A DNA stretch of 64,000 nucleotides from Mugil cephalus (Eukaryota > Chordata > Actinopteri > Mugiliformes > Mugilidae). The translations under genes were made by a program, and so were the position numbers. Under the pieces are notes generated by a model. The model was given only the letters and a program-made list of their open reading frames with translations, was not told the DNA's origin and made no database searches. This document shows positions 37,034 to 48,814 of the stretch, one piece after another (positions within the stretch are counted from its first letter, which is position 1; each line of letters opens with the position of its first letter). The DNA lies in NCBI RefSeq assembly GCF_022458985.1, contig NC_061789.1:6924357-6988356 (forward strand), read 5' to 3'.

Positions 37034-38060
37034 TTAAAGCCTCTTCTGACAAAAGAAGTTTCTTATCTCGCTGCAGCTCCTTGTCCCAAAGGATGAAGTG
37101 TTCTTCTTCTCCAGGACACCACAGAACCGGTCAGCCTCGCACCTTTGAAGGTTGTCATACTTCAACTCTTCTCCGCTCACCCACAGCCACTCACCAGCCA
37201 GGAAACGCAGGCCCGTCCACACCTGCAAACATTTACCAGAGAGAAAAGGTTCATTTGATACCAGCGGATGAGCTGCTCAGCAACACAAAAATACTGTAGA
37301 CAACGTCCCGACCTCGTCAGTGGTGGCTTTTTGCGCCTCACGTTGTACGTCGTCCTGGTCTGCTTCAGAGATTATCGTGACCAGGTCGTAGCGGTGTCTC
37401 CCATATGAAGAGGCTGGGCTATTTGTGTCTGTTTTCCCGAGAGACCTGCAGTGGTCCAACGCCTCCTCCCACGTCTTATTCTCTTTCACCAGGACCAACG
37501 TTGCATCGTTACAGATGAAAGGAAACTTTTTTTCACAGTCGTAGTTATACAACTGGGTTCCGTAAGCATACTTTAAAGCACAGTGCTCGTGTACTTGTGG
37601 TTCTGTAAAAAGTAACAGAAACAGCGTAAAAGATACTTGGGCGCTATTCTTCATCATGTTTTCCAATGGAGAATAAATCTGTTGTATCCCACAAACAGGT
37701 GTCAATTTAACAAAAACAACATACTAATGTAACTTTATTAGCAACCTGAGCTACATGCTTCTTACCTCCAATAGCCCAGTTGATGTACTTAGCTTCCTCA
37801 TCTCCAATGGACCATTTCCATGGACTGTCTGCGTCATCTCTGTACAATCCAACCCAGCCAAATATTGAGTAGTAAGGCTGAGCCTCATATTCATTTTCCA
37901 TTGTGATTAGGTCAATGTGATGCTCCCTGCAGAAGGCCTGCGCATTTTTCCAGGTCATCACGTTAGAGCCGGCGTAAACTTTAAAGTTTGAGGATGCATG
38001 TCCGCATAGAGAGAAAACAAGGAGGAGCAGTAGTGGGGAAGTAATGCAAATCTTCCTCAT
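37034..38060 (-). CDS. Secreted double C-type lectin domain protein (unit A)
   Basis: Three coding exons on the minus strand: 38,060-37,766, 37,602-37,313 and 37,222-37,034. All introns are GT-AG (163 and 90 bp) in phases 1 and 0. The product has 257 residues. Residues 1-22 form a hydrophobic signal peptide (LLLLLVFSLCGHAS). CTLD1 spans about 24-130: C44, WVGL 69-72, WKWS 81-84, C106. CTLD2 begins at LVLVKENKTW, has WTGL at the start of exon 3 and ends FFCQKRL. The EPN sugar-binding motif is replaced by EPQ in CTLD1 and EAD in CTLD2, so calcium-dependent sugar binding is uncertain. There is no transmembrane segment, so secretion is expected. It is the most diverged intact unit and the last in transcription order. 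The family is clear from CTLD motifs; ligand and tissue are unknown. It resembles teleost genes annotated as mannose-receptor-like or CLEC-like. Confidence 0.88.
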
Positions 38061-38485
38061 CGTATGGTTTTTCCACCGGAGAGTTTACACTAGAAAGACA
38101 AAAAGGCATCCAAGGATAGATCTCTCTGAAGGACTGATTTAAAGTATATATCTACTCTATATAAACATTATGAGATACCATTTATCACGTTACCATAAAC
38201 CTGCAATCACATGCAGTTGATGAACATTTAAATCTAAATCTTTTTTTTTTTTTAAATGTGAGTCAACAGTTGAAGTCATCTCATAAACTTCCGCAGAGTA
38301 AATATTGTCATTGTACCATGTGATGGGATGGCATGGGATACATTTAACAGTGACAATCTATCCTATGCTATCACACACCATTTGCCATTAATGCAGCCCT
38401 ACAGTGGTAAATAAACCCCAGACCCTGCAGTGGTATTAACTTGCTCTACCTAACTTTCCACACCATTTTCTGCAGCAGAACTCAC

Positions 38486-38700
38486 CTTTGAGGCAGGAGA
38501 GGAGGTCAGCTCAGAAAGTCTTGGGCTTTCAGGTAAGAGTGAGGTAAGTCTGTTAAATGTCCAGTCACTAGATCATCAAACCTGCTGAACCTTGACCAGA
38601 TCCAAATTGTCATTACTTCCTTTCTTCCAAGACTTTTTCATCCAGGAGGTTTTAAGGATGCAAAGTGGAAGCATGCAAATAAAGAATATTTGTGTGTGTT
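38486..38700 (-). promoter_or_regulatory. Unit A 5' non-coding exon and promoter region
   Basis: On the minus strand a splice donor (G|GTGAGTTCTG) closes a non-coding exon at 38,486. An acceptor ending TTTCTAG precedes the coding exon near 38,090. Upstream lies one octamer ATGCAAAT (plus strand 38,673-38,680). The second, start-proximal octamer seen in other units is degraded to 'atcatcaaac'. The TTAAATA-like box is altered to TTAAATG (38,553). Confidence 0.55.
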
Positions 38701-38754
38701 TGAATACTTAGCTTCTTAGTTATAAGAAATCAAAAGAGGTTGCAGCGCTGAGTT

Positions 38755-39645
38755 GATGTGTCTCAATAAAGCCATTCTGGTCTCAACTAATTATCTTTAG
38801 GAGGAGTACACTGAACCTATTCCCAAAACCTTGGATATCAATTTATAGTCCCACAGTGGGGAAGGATTCAGGAAGAGAATGAGTTTAAGACGGCAAGTTG
38901 ATAACGTCCGTAATAAGCGGAGGTCGAGAGTCTTTTGATGCCCAAAAGGCAAGAAACCTTCAATCTGTGTTGAGTCTTGAAGATTCTCATTTATAAAGAT
39001 ATGAATAAAACTGTAAAACCTGGCTCTGTTTGGACAGCATTAATTGTTCTCGTACCCTCCTCTGCTCTCGATTGACAGACTGAAACTTTCGAATCCTTTT
39101 TACCAAATTCGTAATATCTGTGTTTAGTTTTTTAGAATGGCTTTTTCAACTTTGTAAGTGTGTAATGTATTATATTTAAGTGTTTTGTTTACCAGTAACT
39201 GGTAAGTTTTCTTAGATCCAGACTGTTGAAAGACTTTTTCTAAAGTGAAGATATGGAAAAAAATCTAATAATTTCCATATCCAGGTCCTCTAACTCTGTA
39301 TATTTTTGAAGAAGAGTAGGGGTTAGGTGTCACCTATAGGAATTTACTGGCTTCTCAGGCATCAGTACGGACAGGATTAAGGGGGAGCGACCTGATAAAG
39401 TTCTCGACAGATATTCGTAGTCCAATGTTCTATGGAAGAATTGATGTGATAATCTATGAAGGAATAATCTCCAGGTTTGAGGGTGCATGCATCTCTAAAT
39501 GTCAAGATTTAAATCTTTCATAAAGGCCTGGGTTGTTTTAGCTGCCTTTGTTTTTGTTAATGTCATAGTCGACTTGTCTACCACGGGATCCAAGCAGAAA
39601 TTAAAGTCTTTCAAGAACATTTCCTGTATAAAGGATTCATGCATT
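38755..39645 (-). pseudogene. L1-like LINE ORF2 relic (endonuclease to reverse transcriptase)
   Basis: Minus-strand translation with a few stops gives endonuclease-type sequence near 39,620-39,400 (CLDPVVDKST, TQAFMKDLNLDI, HRTLDY). It continues into the linker (NTLHTYKVEKAIL) and a reverse-transcriptase-type segment near 38,860-38,760 (KIIS then DQNGFIET, matching the DQTGFIKGR region of L1). The order is right for one ORF2. It lies between lectin units A and B and is inactive. Confidence 0.65.
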
Positions 39646-39889
39646 TAAATGTAAGAGTGTCCAGCACTTTGAAAATATTTGAAATATTAGTTGACAAGAA
39701 CATATCGCCCTGACGAATCACTAACAGTGTCTTGAATTTCTACAAGGGTGTTTTTTTTTTGTTTTTTTGTTTTTATCAGAATGGCTATTTCCCTGACCTT
39801 AGAATTAAAAGATGACAATATTACCTGTCCTATCTGCTATTTTCCCAACTTTTTATGCCCCTGTACAGTTAGGTATGTCACTTCTATAA

Positions 39890-40430
39890 AGGTGTATAAA
39901 GTGCTATCAAAAAATTAAAATAATCACATTAATCGCAGGGTTGCTTTGGATTATTTTCGAATAATCGTGATTAAATACCGATCATTTTTAATCTATATTA
40001 ATCGCGATTCATAAGCAAACAGACAAAAGAAAGAAGGGAATATATATGCACTTAATGGATTTGCTAATCACCTTAAAACAACTTAAATTTTTCGTCTTTT
40101 TTTAAAAAAAAATCATTTATTAACATTAATGTGGCCCTGTTGCTACTCTTTCACAAAGACAGTGAACAGTGCAGTTGATGTTGTTTATTCTAATAAAACA
40201 TTTTTTTAAAAAAAATGTGAATCAGCATTTGAAGCTGCCCCGTAAACCTGAACTAATATCTGTGCAAAACTGTTCTTATTTGCCAAAGTAGGGATTTATT
40301 TTATGTAATTTTGATCATTCATGGGTTCAATTACTAAGACTTCATCTAAACTAAAGAAAAAAAGAAAAACTGGAAATCTAAACACCATTTGCCATTAATG
40401 CAGCCCTATAGTGGTAAATAAACCTCAGCC
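39890..40430. repeat. 'taatcgcgatt' dispersed repeat, copy in A-B spacer
   Basis: Contains 'attaatcgcgattcata', 'ttaatgtggccctgttgcta' and 'tctttcacaaagacagtgaa'. The same blocks recur at 42,820-43,310. A shortened version ('gcagttgatgaac', 'aaatgtgagtcaacag') sits at 38,205-38,430. It is carried between lectin units, so it may have spread with their duplication. Confidence 0.65.
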
Positions 40431-41338
40431 CCAACACACCCTGGTCATCTTTCCGGAGTCCCAATAGGATGCAAAGCAGTGTCATGCAAATGTCACAAAG
40501 AGGGACCAGAGAAGAGAATGTTGAACTTTTATTTTATATAAGTTGCAACACTACATTTTTGAAAAATATTTATGTCTTTCATATATATATATACAAGAAT
40601 AAGTATGCTGTAAAATGCTCCAATGAAAGAAAGAGACTAAAGTAAAGTAAAGATTATTACAATATACAATATAGACAGGATTATAAATTCAAAATGTCAA
40701 ATGATTCCTATATTGGCAGTATTATACAGAGGTTTACTTTCAGAATGTAATAGTAGGAAAGCACTATTTTACATAAAATGAAAACACAAACAAAGAAACC
40801 TTTAATTTCAGCTAAAGTTTTCAAATAAATGTATTGAGCTGCATGGATCTACTAGTTAATTAGCTCAGCTAATTAGCTGGTGTTTTTTTTTATTTCTGTG
40901 GCTAGGCTAATTGTACCTCGTTTCTGACATACGCAGAAGAATGAGATGTCCTGGTCTGAGTGTAGTTGCATTCCCATCATCTCTATTACCGACTGCTGGT
41001 GTCTAGGCTAATTAGCTGATGTTTTTATTTCCGTGGCTAGGCTAATTGTATCTTGTTTCTGACAGTTAGTAGCTGACCACTGGTCTGCTGGTTGGTTGTC
41101 CAGTTGGACCTGGCTTCTAATGGAGTTTTGCCTTAGATCATGGCACAAGGGATTGTAACATCTTGTCCTGTGTATAAATGAATACCAAACCATGCCTACA
41201 TTTGGAGTATTATACATTAGGCTACTTTCAGAATATAACAGTAGAAAGGAACTATTTCTCAAAATTGAAAGACAAAGACACCTATAATTTCTACTAAAAT
41301 AGTCAAATAAATGTATTTAGCTGCATGGATCTACTGGT

Positions 41339-42620
41339 TTAAAGCCTCTTCTGACAAAAGAAGTTTCTTCTCTCGTTGCAGCTCCTTGTCCCAAAAGATG
41401 AAGTGGTCGTCTTCTCCAGGACACCACAGAACCGGTCAGCCTCGCACCTTTGAATGTTGTTGTACATCACCTGTTCTCCGCTCACCCACAGCCACTCACC
41501 AGCCAGGAAACGCAGGCCCGTCCACACCTACAAACATTTACCAGAGAGAAACAAACCTTCATGCCAACACAGAGGATGAATAGATCAGCAACACAAAAAT
41601 ACTGCAGCCAACGCCCCGACCTCATCAGTGGTAGCCTGCTGCGCGTTATGCCACACATATTCGTGTTCAGCCGGAGAGGTCAGTGTGACCAGGTCGTAGC
41701 TGTTCCCATACAGAGAGGCTGGATTATTTGTGTCCACTCCTCCGAGAGACCTGCAGTGGTCCAACGCTTCCTCCCACGTCTTATTCTCTTTCACCAGGAC
41801 CAACATCTCATCGTAACACGTAAAAGAACGTGTGATACCGCAGTAATCGGACCTCCAACGTCCAGATCCAAATTTAACACCACAATGTTTGCCTGGGAAT
41901 GGTTCTGCAAGAAGTAGAAAATGCAGATACATGGGTGAGTTTCAGAATCATTCGTTTCTTCTGTTGATATTGAATGCACAGAAATTCATCAAGTGGATGT
42001 CCTGGGAGTGGATGTACAGAATTAAATCCTTTAGACCTAAGAACAGAACATGTGTTTTGACACTGAATTTGAACAGCTGCAAATGAATGGACAGAGTCTG
42101 GGCCACCATTACACCCTAACAGGACTGTATGTAGGCCAATAGTAATCCATGTTAAAGATCTGACGTTCCATTAATAATATCAGGCCCCACAAAGAGAACA
42201 GGAGTTTCGTACTCTGCAAATTGGTATTAAGGCTTGTGTAAGAATCATAATAAGAATAAAATCAGTGGCAACCGAAACACAAACAGGAGTTGCTTAAAGA
42301 AAGACCAAATCAGTTTCATGCATCTTACCATTTTGATCCCAGTTTGTGTAGTTGGTTTTCTCATCTCCTCTGGACCATTTCCATGTTTTTCCTGTGCCAT
42401 CTCTGTACAATCCAATCCAGCCCTGTGCTGAATCGTAGAACTAACTATCATGCTCATTTCTGATTGTGATTAGGTCTGTGTGATACTTCCGGCAGAAAGC
42501 CTGCGCATCTTTCCAGGTCAAGTTATTATAGAGAACTTTAAAGTTTAAGAATGCATGTCCACATAAAGGGAAAACGAAGAGGAGGAGCAGCAGGGGGAAA
42601 ATAATGCACATCTTCCTCAT
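41339..42620 (-). pseudogene. Double C-type lectin domain gene with one in-frame stop (unit B)
   Basis: Exons on the minus strand: 42,620-42,329, 41,904-41,621 and 41,527-41,339, with intact GT-AG sites and phases. Joined they would give 254 codons with the family layout (signal peptide MRKMCII..., CTLD1, CTLD2 ending FFCQKRL). A TAG at 42,441-42,443 interrupts exon 1 at codon 60, after TIRNEHDS. The frame continues normally afterwards (AQGWIGLYRDG, WKWSRGDEKTNY). Unit A has CAG (Gln) at the aligned codon, so one transition could explain it. Everything else, including CTLD2, is preserved, so the stop is probably recent, polymorphic or an assembly error. CTLD1 has EPF in place of EPN. Called a pseudogene on the stop alone. 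Confidence 0.75.
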
Positions 42621-42819
42621 AGTGTGTTTTTATCCACTGGAGAGTTTACACTGAAAGACAAACAGGCATCCATGAAAGAGATAGAGATGATAAATAAGAG
42701 ACAAATAATGTACAAATGCATTTAAAGTGACCTGCCCCTCGGTCATCTGGTAACACTGGCCATATCTGTATTTGCCTTGAGAGACACAATTGGATGATGC
42801 ACTCTGTATCATTTAACGG

Positions 42820-43310
42820 CATGGTATTTTGGACAACATTAATCAAACCATTCAAATTTTTAATCGCGATTAAGCAGGGTTGCTGTGGATTGATTTCAAT
42901 TAATCGCAATTAAATATATATGCACTTAATGTGTTTATTAACCCCCCTGAAACAACTTAAATTTTTGTCTCTTTTTTTTTAAACAAACATTTATCCATGT
43001 TAATGTGGCCCTGTTGCTACTCTTTCACAAAGACAGTGAACAATGCAGTTGATGAACATTTGTACTAGTAGAACATTAGATTTTTAAAAATGTGAATGAG
43101 CATTTGAAGCTGCCTGGTAAACCTGAACTAACATCTGTGCAAAACCATTCTTGTTTGTCAAAGTAAGGATTTACTTTATGCAATTTTGATCATTTGATGG
43201 CATGCTATCATGAACAACATGGTTTCAATTACTAAAACTTTATCCAAACTAAATCAGTGCTTCCTATCACACACCATTTTCCATTATAGCAGCCCTATAG
43301 TGGTAAATAA
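42820..43310. repeat. 'taatcgcgatt' dispersed repeat, copy in unit B 5' intron
   Basis: Includes 'tttttaatcgcgattaag', 'gttaatgtggccctgttgct' and 'atttgaagctgcc'. It lies between unit B's coding exon 1 and its non-coding exon and matches the 39.9-40.4 kb copy. Confidence 0.65.
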
Positions 43311-43381
43311 ACTCCAGCCCCTGCAATAGTATTTCCTTGTTCTACTTAATTTTCTACATCAGTTTCTACAGTACAACTCAC

Positions 43382-43600
43382 CTTTCAAGAAAGTCTTCTC
43401 CTGAGCCAAGTCTAGTAAATACTCTGGAGGAATCTAAACCGGCTTTAGACTCTAATCTTCAGTCACGAGATCATGCAAATCCTGCAGAATGCCCTTGCAG
43501 GTAAGACACATCCTAATTTGCAGGACTTGACATTTGCATCCTCTCTTCTGAGTCATCTTTTCGGAGTGCCAAGAAGTTGCAAAGCAGTGTCATGCAAACA
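43382..43600 (-). promoter_or_regulatory. Unit B 5' non-coding exon and promoter region
   Basis: A donor G|GTGAG at 43,382/43,381 ends the non-coding exon. A perfect octamer ATGCAAAT lies at 43,473-43,480. The distal one is ATGCAAAC at 43,592-43,599. The TATA-like element is weak (AGTAAATA at about 43,415-43,422). Confidence 0.5.
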
Positions 43601-43986
43601 CACAGTCACGTAGAGTGCCTAGAGAATGATTATATTGAAATACTGGACTTTGCTTTCTTCTCCTGTCATATGACAACTACTGTGGTTGCAAGTGTGCAAA
43701 CTGGTGTTCTTTTCATGAAATATACATAGAACACCAATACGGTAGATCTTACAAACACATGATATATTACTGTGAAGTAGTGTAGCCATTGGGTCTTAAG
43801 CGAAGTACTCAAAAGGCTTGGTTGAAGGTCAAATTGGTGGTCATTTTATTTACAGTGTAACCAGGAATGTGCAAGAAGAAAAACTAAACAAAACTAGTAA
43901 CATAAGTAATTGAGGCTAAATCATCTCATTATAACTCAACTCAAAGTACAGCACAAGCTGCTTTGGTAAACTTTCCTTCTCTGGTA

Positions 43987-44275
43987 GTGATGTGCGGATT
44001 AATACCGAAATATTGATACTTCCAATACCAGGTCTTTATGCTCTAAAATCATTTCTCAAATAAAAAATATCAATACTTTAGAAAATTCAGTCATTCAAGG
44101 TAATTTAGGACACAGCGGAAAGTAAATAAACTATTGGGAGACACCTTGTGAAACACCTCGGGTTGAACCACAACACAGAATACGAGGCATTTAGGATGAG
44201 GAGGACAGAAGAGGAGAGCACAAAGTATGAATTAAAGGGCAATTTTCATTTTATAGTAGTTCTTAATAGTTAAAC
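43987..44275. repeat. hAT-like dispersed repeat, copy 2 (partial)
   Basis: 'tagtgatgtgcggatt', 'gatacttccaatacca', 'tctttatgctctaaaatc', 'acaccttgtgaaaca' and 'tatagtagttctt' follow the 4,466-5,075 copy in order. Confidence 0.55.
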
Positions 44276-44279
44276 GGTC

Positions 44280-45440
44280 CGGTTGGGGTAGAGTTGAGGT
44301 GAGGACCCAGGTGCAGGATGATAAGGATGAGGCAGGGAGTTCAACAAAAAGTATTTTATAATTAACAAAAAGCGCTGCACGAGGCAGGAAAGTACAAAAA
44401 TACAAAAATCAAAAGAATCATGAGAATGGCATGGAGCTAAACAAATTAAAAGAGAAATTAAATGGCAAATAAATACACATATACTCAGGTGACAAATGGC
44501 ATCTATAGGCCCACTTTGTCACAATTACATTAAAACAAAGACTTGGTTGTGTAATGCGTTCATAAAGTTGCTATTAAATCAAAATTTAACTCAGTATTAT
44601 GAGATTGAATGTCCAAAACCCGGCATGGAGGACAAAGGAAATCTAGCAAAAACTAGTCATGCAAAAAACACATTTGATATAATGAGAATGACAACTGATC
44701 TATTCATTATTACACAGGATGAGATGTTACAGTCCCTTGTGCCCTGATCCGATGCAAAACATTTCGAAGCCCAGTCCAACTAAGAAACTGAGCAGCATCC
44801 TAGCAGTCAGCTACCAGCTAGCAACCAACATAAAGACACCAACCGACTAGCCTAGCCAACAACAGTAGGTTAGGAGTGATGGGATATGCAACTACATGTC
44901 AACGAAGACTTCGCCCTTGTGCCAAGATTCAGGAAAAGACACATTTGGAAAACCCAACCATGTGACTTTCAACCAAGAGGTTAGCTTAGCCCTACTACTA
45001 ACTACTAAAACTACTCAACTAGCCTTACCTTTAGCATGCTCCTCAGGTAAGATGTTTCCTCCTTAGCCACAGCCACTCATTTACTCGCTCTGCTGCCAGG
45101 GACATGTTGTCTGTTCTCTCCCACGAATGCCCAGCTCTTACAGGAGAGCAATAGTGGATTAGCGACAAATCAACCTCCAAAGTTGCACCTTAATCCAACC
45201 CACCTCCACCAGTGCTCCCCCCTCGCTGCTCAGCTTCTGCTGCCATCTCTGCATATCTAACTCTCATTAGCCCCCTCAACTCTATCTTCCCACGGGACAG
45301 TAAGTTCAATAAAATACACTACCTTCTCTACTTCTGACCGCAACAGCAGGTGTGTTTTAGTTATTCTTATTTCTACCTGGGAAACAAATTCTGATATTTG
45401 AAGGATGGTCCATATACTTGCACATCATGTTGTATTTGGT
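44280..45440. other. Lectin-array spacer filled with dispersed repeats
   Basis: Contains a copy of the 30.7-31.4 kb repeat ('cagctagcaaccaac' at about 44,815; 'ctactaaaactactcaacta' at about 45,003) and, at 44,285-44,400, a phrase resembling a teleost LTR-type repeat ('gaggacccaggtgcaggatg'). No gene. Confidence 0.4.
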
Positions 45441-45654
45441 TTATTGAAAACTAAAATAAAATAGACGGCTTGGGAAGGCTTTTTATTAAATGCAGGGTAA
45501 GACCAAGCATGTGGTAAAATGTTCTATCGAAATGAAAAAGACCTCCACTGAATATGCTATTTTTACAATAATATAGAAGGTAAAGGAAGCAACATATCAC
45601 TGGTTTAATCAGGGCTTTCCTTACAATAGCCAGGTAATTATACCAAACCATGCA

Positions 45655-46003
45655 TAGTTGTTATGTTCATAAGTGCTTGCTCACACAAAGAAATAACAAC
45701 GAGAAGCAGAAGCACAAGAGTGCACATCAGTGAAGAGGGAGATGTTTTGCTGATTGTGGCTGTGGAACATTTCAATCACTAAAATCTTCTTTGAATATTA
45801 ATGCGATCTAGAATTCAGTTTGTATTTATAGATTTAAGAGTTTCAGGTTTTTACAGGCAATTACTTTAGATATTTCCAGAATACAGAGTAAGTGAGTTCT
45901 AAGAATGGCTTGTAGAAATAAGTAATCTTTATCAGAGCTCAGCTCGTATGGGCTGAACGACACAATACAGCAGAACACAGTTTCTACAGAAACAGAACTC
46001 ACC
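45655..46003 (-). pseudogene. Truncated lectin unit (signal-peptide fragment only)
   Basis: The minus strand keeps the promoter and non-coding exon (donor at 46,003) and a piece of coding exon 1. That piece, at 45,725-45,655, matches the signal-peptide part of units C and D. The start-codon end is cut ('gtgcacatc' joins directly to intron sequence 'agtgaagagggag'), and the fragment runs straight into lectin 3'-flank sequence. The rest of exon 1 and exons 2-3 are gone. It is an internal deletion within the array. Confidence 0.75.
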
Positions 46004-46232
46004 TTTTTGAGACAAGAGAAGAGGTGGTCAGCTTAGGAAGTCTTCTCCTCAGCCAAGTCTGTTAAATACTAATCACACAGGCAAGAACTGCCTTTAGAGA
46101 ATAATTTCCAGTCACAGGATTATGCAAATCTTGTAGAATGACCTTGCCAGGGATACATGCACATTTGCTTTGCTTCTTCCGAGTCATCTTTCCGGAGTGT
46201 CAACAAGTTGCAAAGCAGTGTTATGCAAATGT
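46003..46232 (-). promoter_or_regulatory. Octamer-type promoter of the truncated unit
   Basis: Two perfect octamers ATGCAAAT on the plus strand (46,122-46,129 and 46,223-46,230) and a TTAAATA box at 46,062-46,068, with the non-coding exon donor at 46,003. Preserved although its gene is destroyed. Confidence 0.6.
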
Positions 46233-46597
46233 CACAGAGACAACATATTTTATTACAATAAATAAATAAATAAATAAGTGGAATACAATCAGTAGGCTTG
46301 AAATGGATTTTTAATAAATGCTCAAATGGAAGAAAAAGACCTCCACTGAAATGCTGCTCTTATAATAATATAGAAGGTAGGGGAAGCAACATATCACTGG
46401 TTTAATCAGGGTTTTCATTATAATAGACAGGTAATTATACCAAACCATGCCTACATTTGGAGTATTATACAGAGTTTTACTTTCAGAATATAACAGTAGA
46501 AAGGAGCGATTTTTCATAAAATGGAAAGACGAACAAAGACACCTTTAACTTACTAAAGTACCCAAGTAAATGTATTTAGCTGCATGGATCTAGTGGT

Positions 46598-47909
46598 TTA
46601 AAGCCTCTTCTGACAAAAGAAGTTTCTTCTCTCGTTGCAGCTCCTTGTCCCAAAGAATGAAGTGTTCTTCCTCTCCAGGACACCACAGAACCGGTCAGCC
46701 TCGCACCTTTGAATGTTGTCGTACTTCACCTGTTCTCCGCTCACCCACAGCCACTCACCAGCCAGGAAACGCAGGCCCGTCCACACCTACAAACATTTAC
46801 CAGAGAGAAACAAACCTTCATACCAACACAGAGGATGAGCTGCTCAAATGCAGTGTAGAAAACTGCCTGACCTCATCGGTGGTAGCTTCTCGGGCTTCAC
46901 TTCTTGCAAAGCTGTGGTCAAATTCAGAGGACAGTGTCACCAGGTCGTAGCGGTGGTCCCTGTTGGTAGAGGTGTCCACTCCCCTGAGAGACCTGCAGTG
47001 GTCCAACGCCTCCTCCCATGTCTTATTCTCCTTCACCAGGACCAACGTCTCATCGTAACAGATGAAAGAGTGATCAACTGTACAGGGACCGTTCCACCAT
47101 GTGTCGTAATTCGGATACTTAAACGCACAGTTTTGCTTTGAGTCCAGTTCTGCAAAAAGTAGACAACACTATAGTACGGTAGCCCTAAGCGGCCATGCAT
47201 GCATACATATTAATTCCTCTGTTTTTCCCATGACAACAAGTTCATTTCCTCTGTTTTCAAAAGTTAATTATCTCATTATCTCAGGAAAACAAACACACAT
47301 TGTAGTGTTAAGGGCATCCGTCAGTCAGCATGATGGAACTCGATAACGAGGTAAATAATTCATTTTCTTGGGAAAACAGGAAAAAATAATATGTAAGTGC
47401 ATGGCCACTTAGGGCTTCCGTACTATGCTACAGCTTTGTAATATGGAGAATAAATAGTAGGCTATGGGACAACTTTGAACTTCCATCAATAAATATTAGG
47501 TTCCACAATGAGAGTTGAAGTCTTCATCTTTTGTAACTGAATATATTCCATCTCAAACACAGTCTGACAAAAATATGATGGAACTTAAGCTTAAAAACTC
47601 TTTTATGTGTCGCTTACCACTAGGGTCGAAAAAGGTGTAGTTGGCTTTCTCGTCTCCTCTGGACCACTTCCATGGACTACTGTCGTCCTCTCTGTACAAA
47701 CCAATCCATCCTCTGCGTCCGTTAAGCTGCTGATTCTCTTCTTCATTTCTGATTGTCACCAGGTCAGTGTGGCGCGTCCTGCAGAAGTTCTGTGCCTCAT
47801 TCCATGTCCGGCGTTTGTTAGTATATGTTGTTATGTTCATAAGTGCTTGCTCACACAAAGGAACAACGACGAGAAGCAGGAGCACAAGAATGCACATCTT
47901 CCTTGTCAT
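46598..47909 (-). CDS. Secreted double C-type lectin domain protein (unit C)
   Basis: Exons on the minus strand: 47,909-47,618, 47,149-46,872 and 46,786-46,598. GT-AG introns, phases 1 and 0, 252 residues. Signal peptide at 1-22 (ILVLLLLVVVPLCEQA). CTLD1: C43, WIGL 68-71, WKWS 80-83, C105, C120, C128 (expected pairs C43-C128 and C105-C120). CTLD2: C149, WTGL 192-195, C224, C240 and C248, plus an extra C218 conserved in all copies that might form an interchain bond. EPN is replaced by ELD in CTLD1 and EAD in CTLD2. N-glycosylation sequons at N25, N90, N139 and N231. No membrane anchor. The first ATG is chosen because the signal peptide starts there. Neighbour D is a near-duplicate in a unit of about 2.2 kb. 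A possible AATAAA lies on the minus strand at 46,249-46,254. Function is inferred as extracellular recognition. Confidence 0.9.
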
Positions 47910-48247
47910 GTTTTCCACTGGATAATTTGCACTGGAAGAGAAAAAAGAAGCGACAGAAACCGTTGAAGTCATGAAGAGGGAGATGTTTTGCTGATTGTGG
48001 CTGTGGAATATTTCAATCACTAATATACTTTGAACATTAATGCGATCTAAAATTCAGCTTGCATTTATAGATTTAAGAGTTTCACATTTTACAGGCAATT
48101 ACTTTAGATATTTCCAGAATATACTGTAGGTGAGTTCTAAGAATGGCTTGTAGAAATAAGTAATCTTTAGCAGAGCTCAACTCATGGATCGAATGATACA
48201 ATGACACAATACCAGCTGTGATTTACTTAGAAATCAGCAGAACTCAC

Positions 48248-48460
48248 CTTTTTGAGACAAGAGGAGGTCAGCTTAGGAAGTCTTCTCCTCAGCCAAGTCT
48301 GTTAAATACTCAGCACACCGGCAAAACCTTTAGACCATAATTTCCAGTCACAAGATCATGCAAATCTAGAGTAAACATGCCAGGTACATTTACATCCTCT
48401 CTTCCGAGTCATCTTTCCAGAGTGTCAACAAGTTGCAAAGCAGTGTCATGCAAGTGTCAC
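48248..48460 (-). promoter_or_regulatory. Unit C 5' non-coding exon and octamer-type promoter
   Basis: Donor at 48,248/48,247, TTAAATA box at 48,302-48,308, perfect octamer ATGCAAAT at 48,358-48,365 and a variant ATGCAAGT at 48,448-48,455. The coding exon is reached through an intron of about 310 bp with acceptor TCTTCCAG. Confidence 0.6.
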
Positions 48461-48814
48461 ATAGACAACATGTTTTATCAGAATAAAGAAATAAATGGAA
48501 TACAATCAGTAGGCTTGAAATGGATTTTTAATAAATGCTCAAATGGAGGAAAAAGACCTCCACTGAAATGCTGCTCTTATAATAATATAGAAGGTAAGGG
48601 AAGCAACATATCACTGGTTTAATCAGGGTTTTCATTGTAATAGACAGGTAATCATACCAAACCATGCCTACATTTGGAATATTATACAGAGTTTTACTTT
48701 CAGAATATAACAGTAGAAAGGAACTATTTTTCATAAAATGGAAAGACGAACAAAGACACCTTTAACTTACTAAAGTACCCAAGTAAATGTATTTAGCTGC
48801 ATGTATCTACTGGT

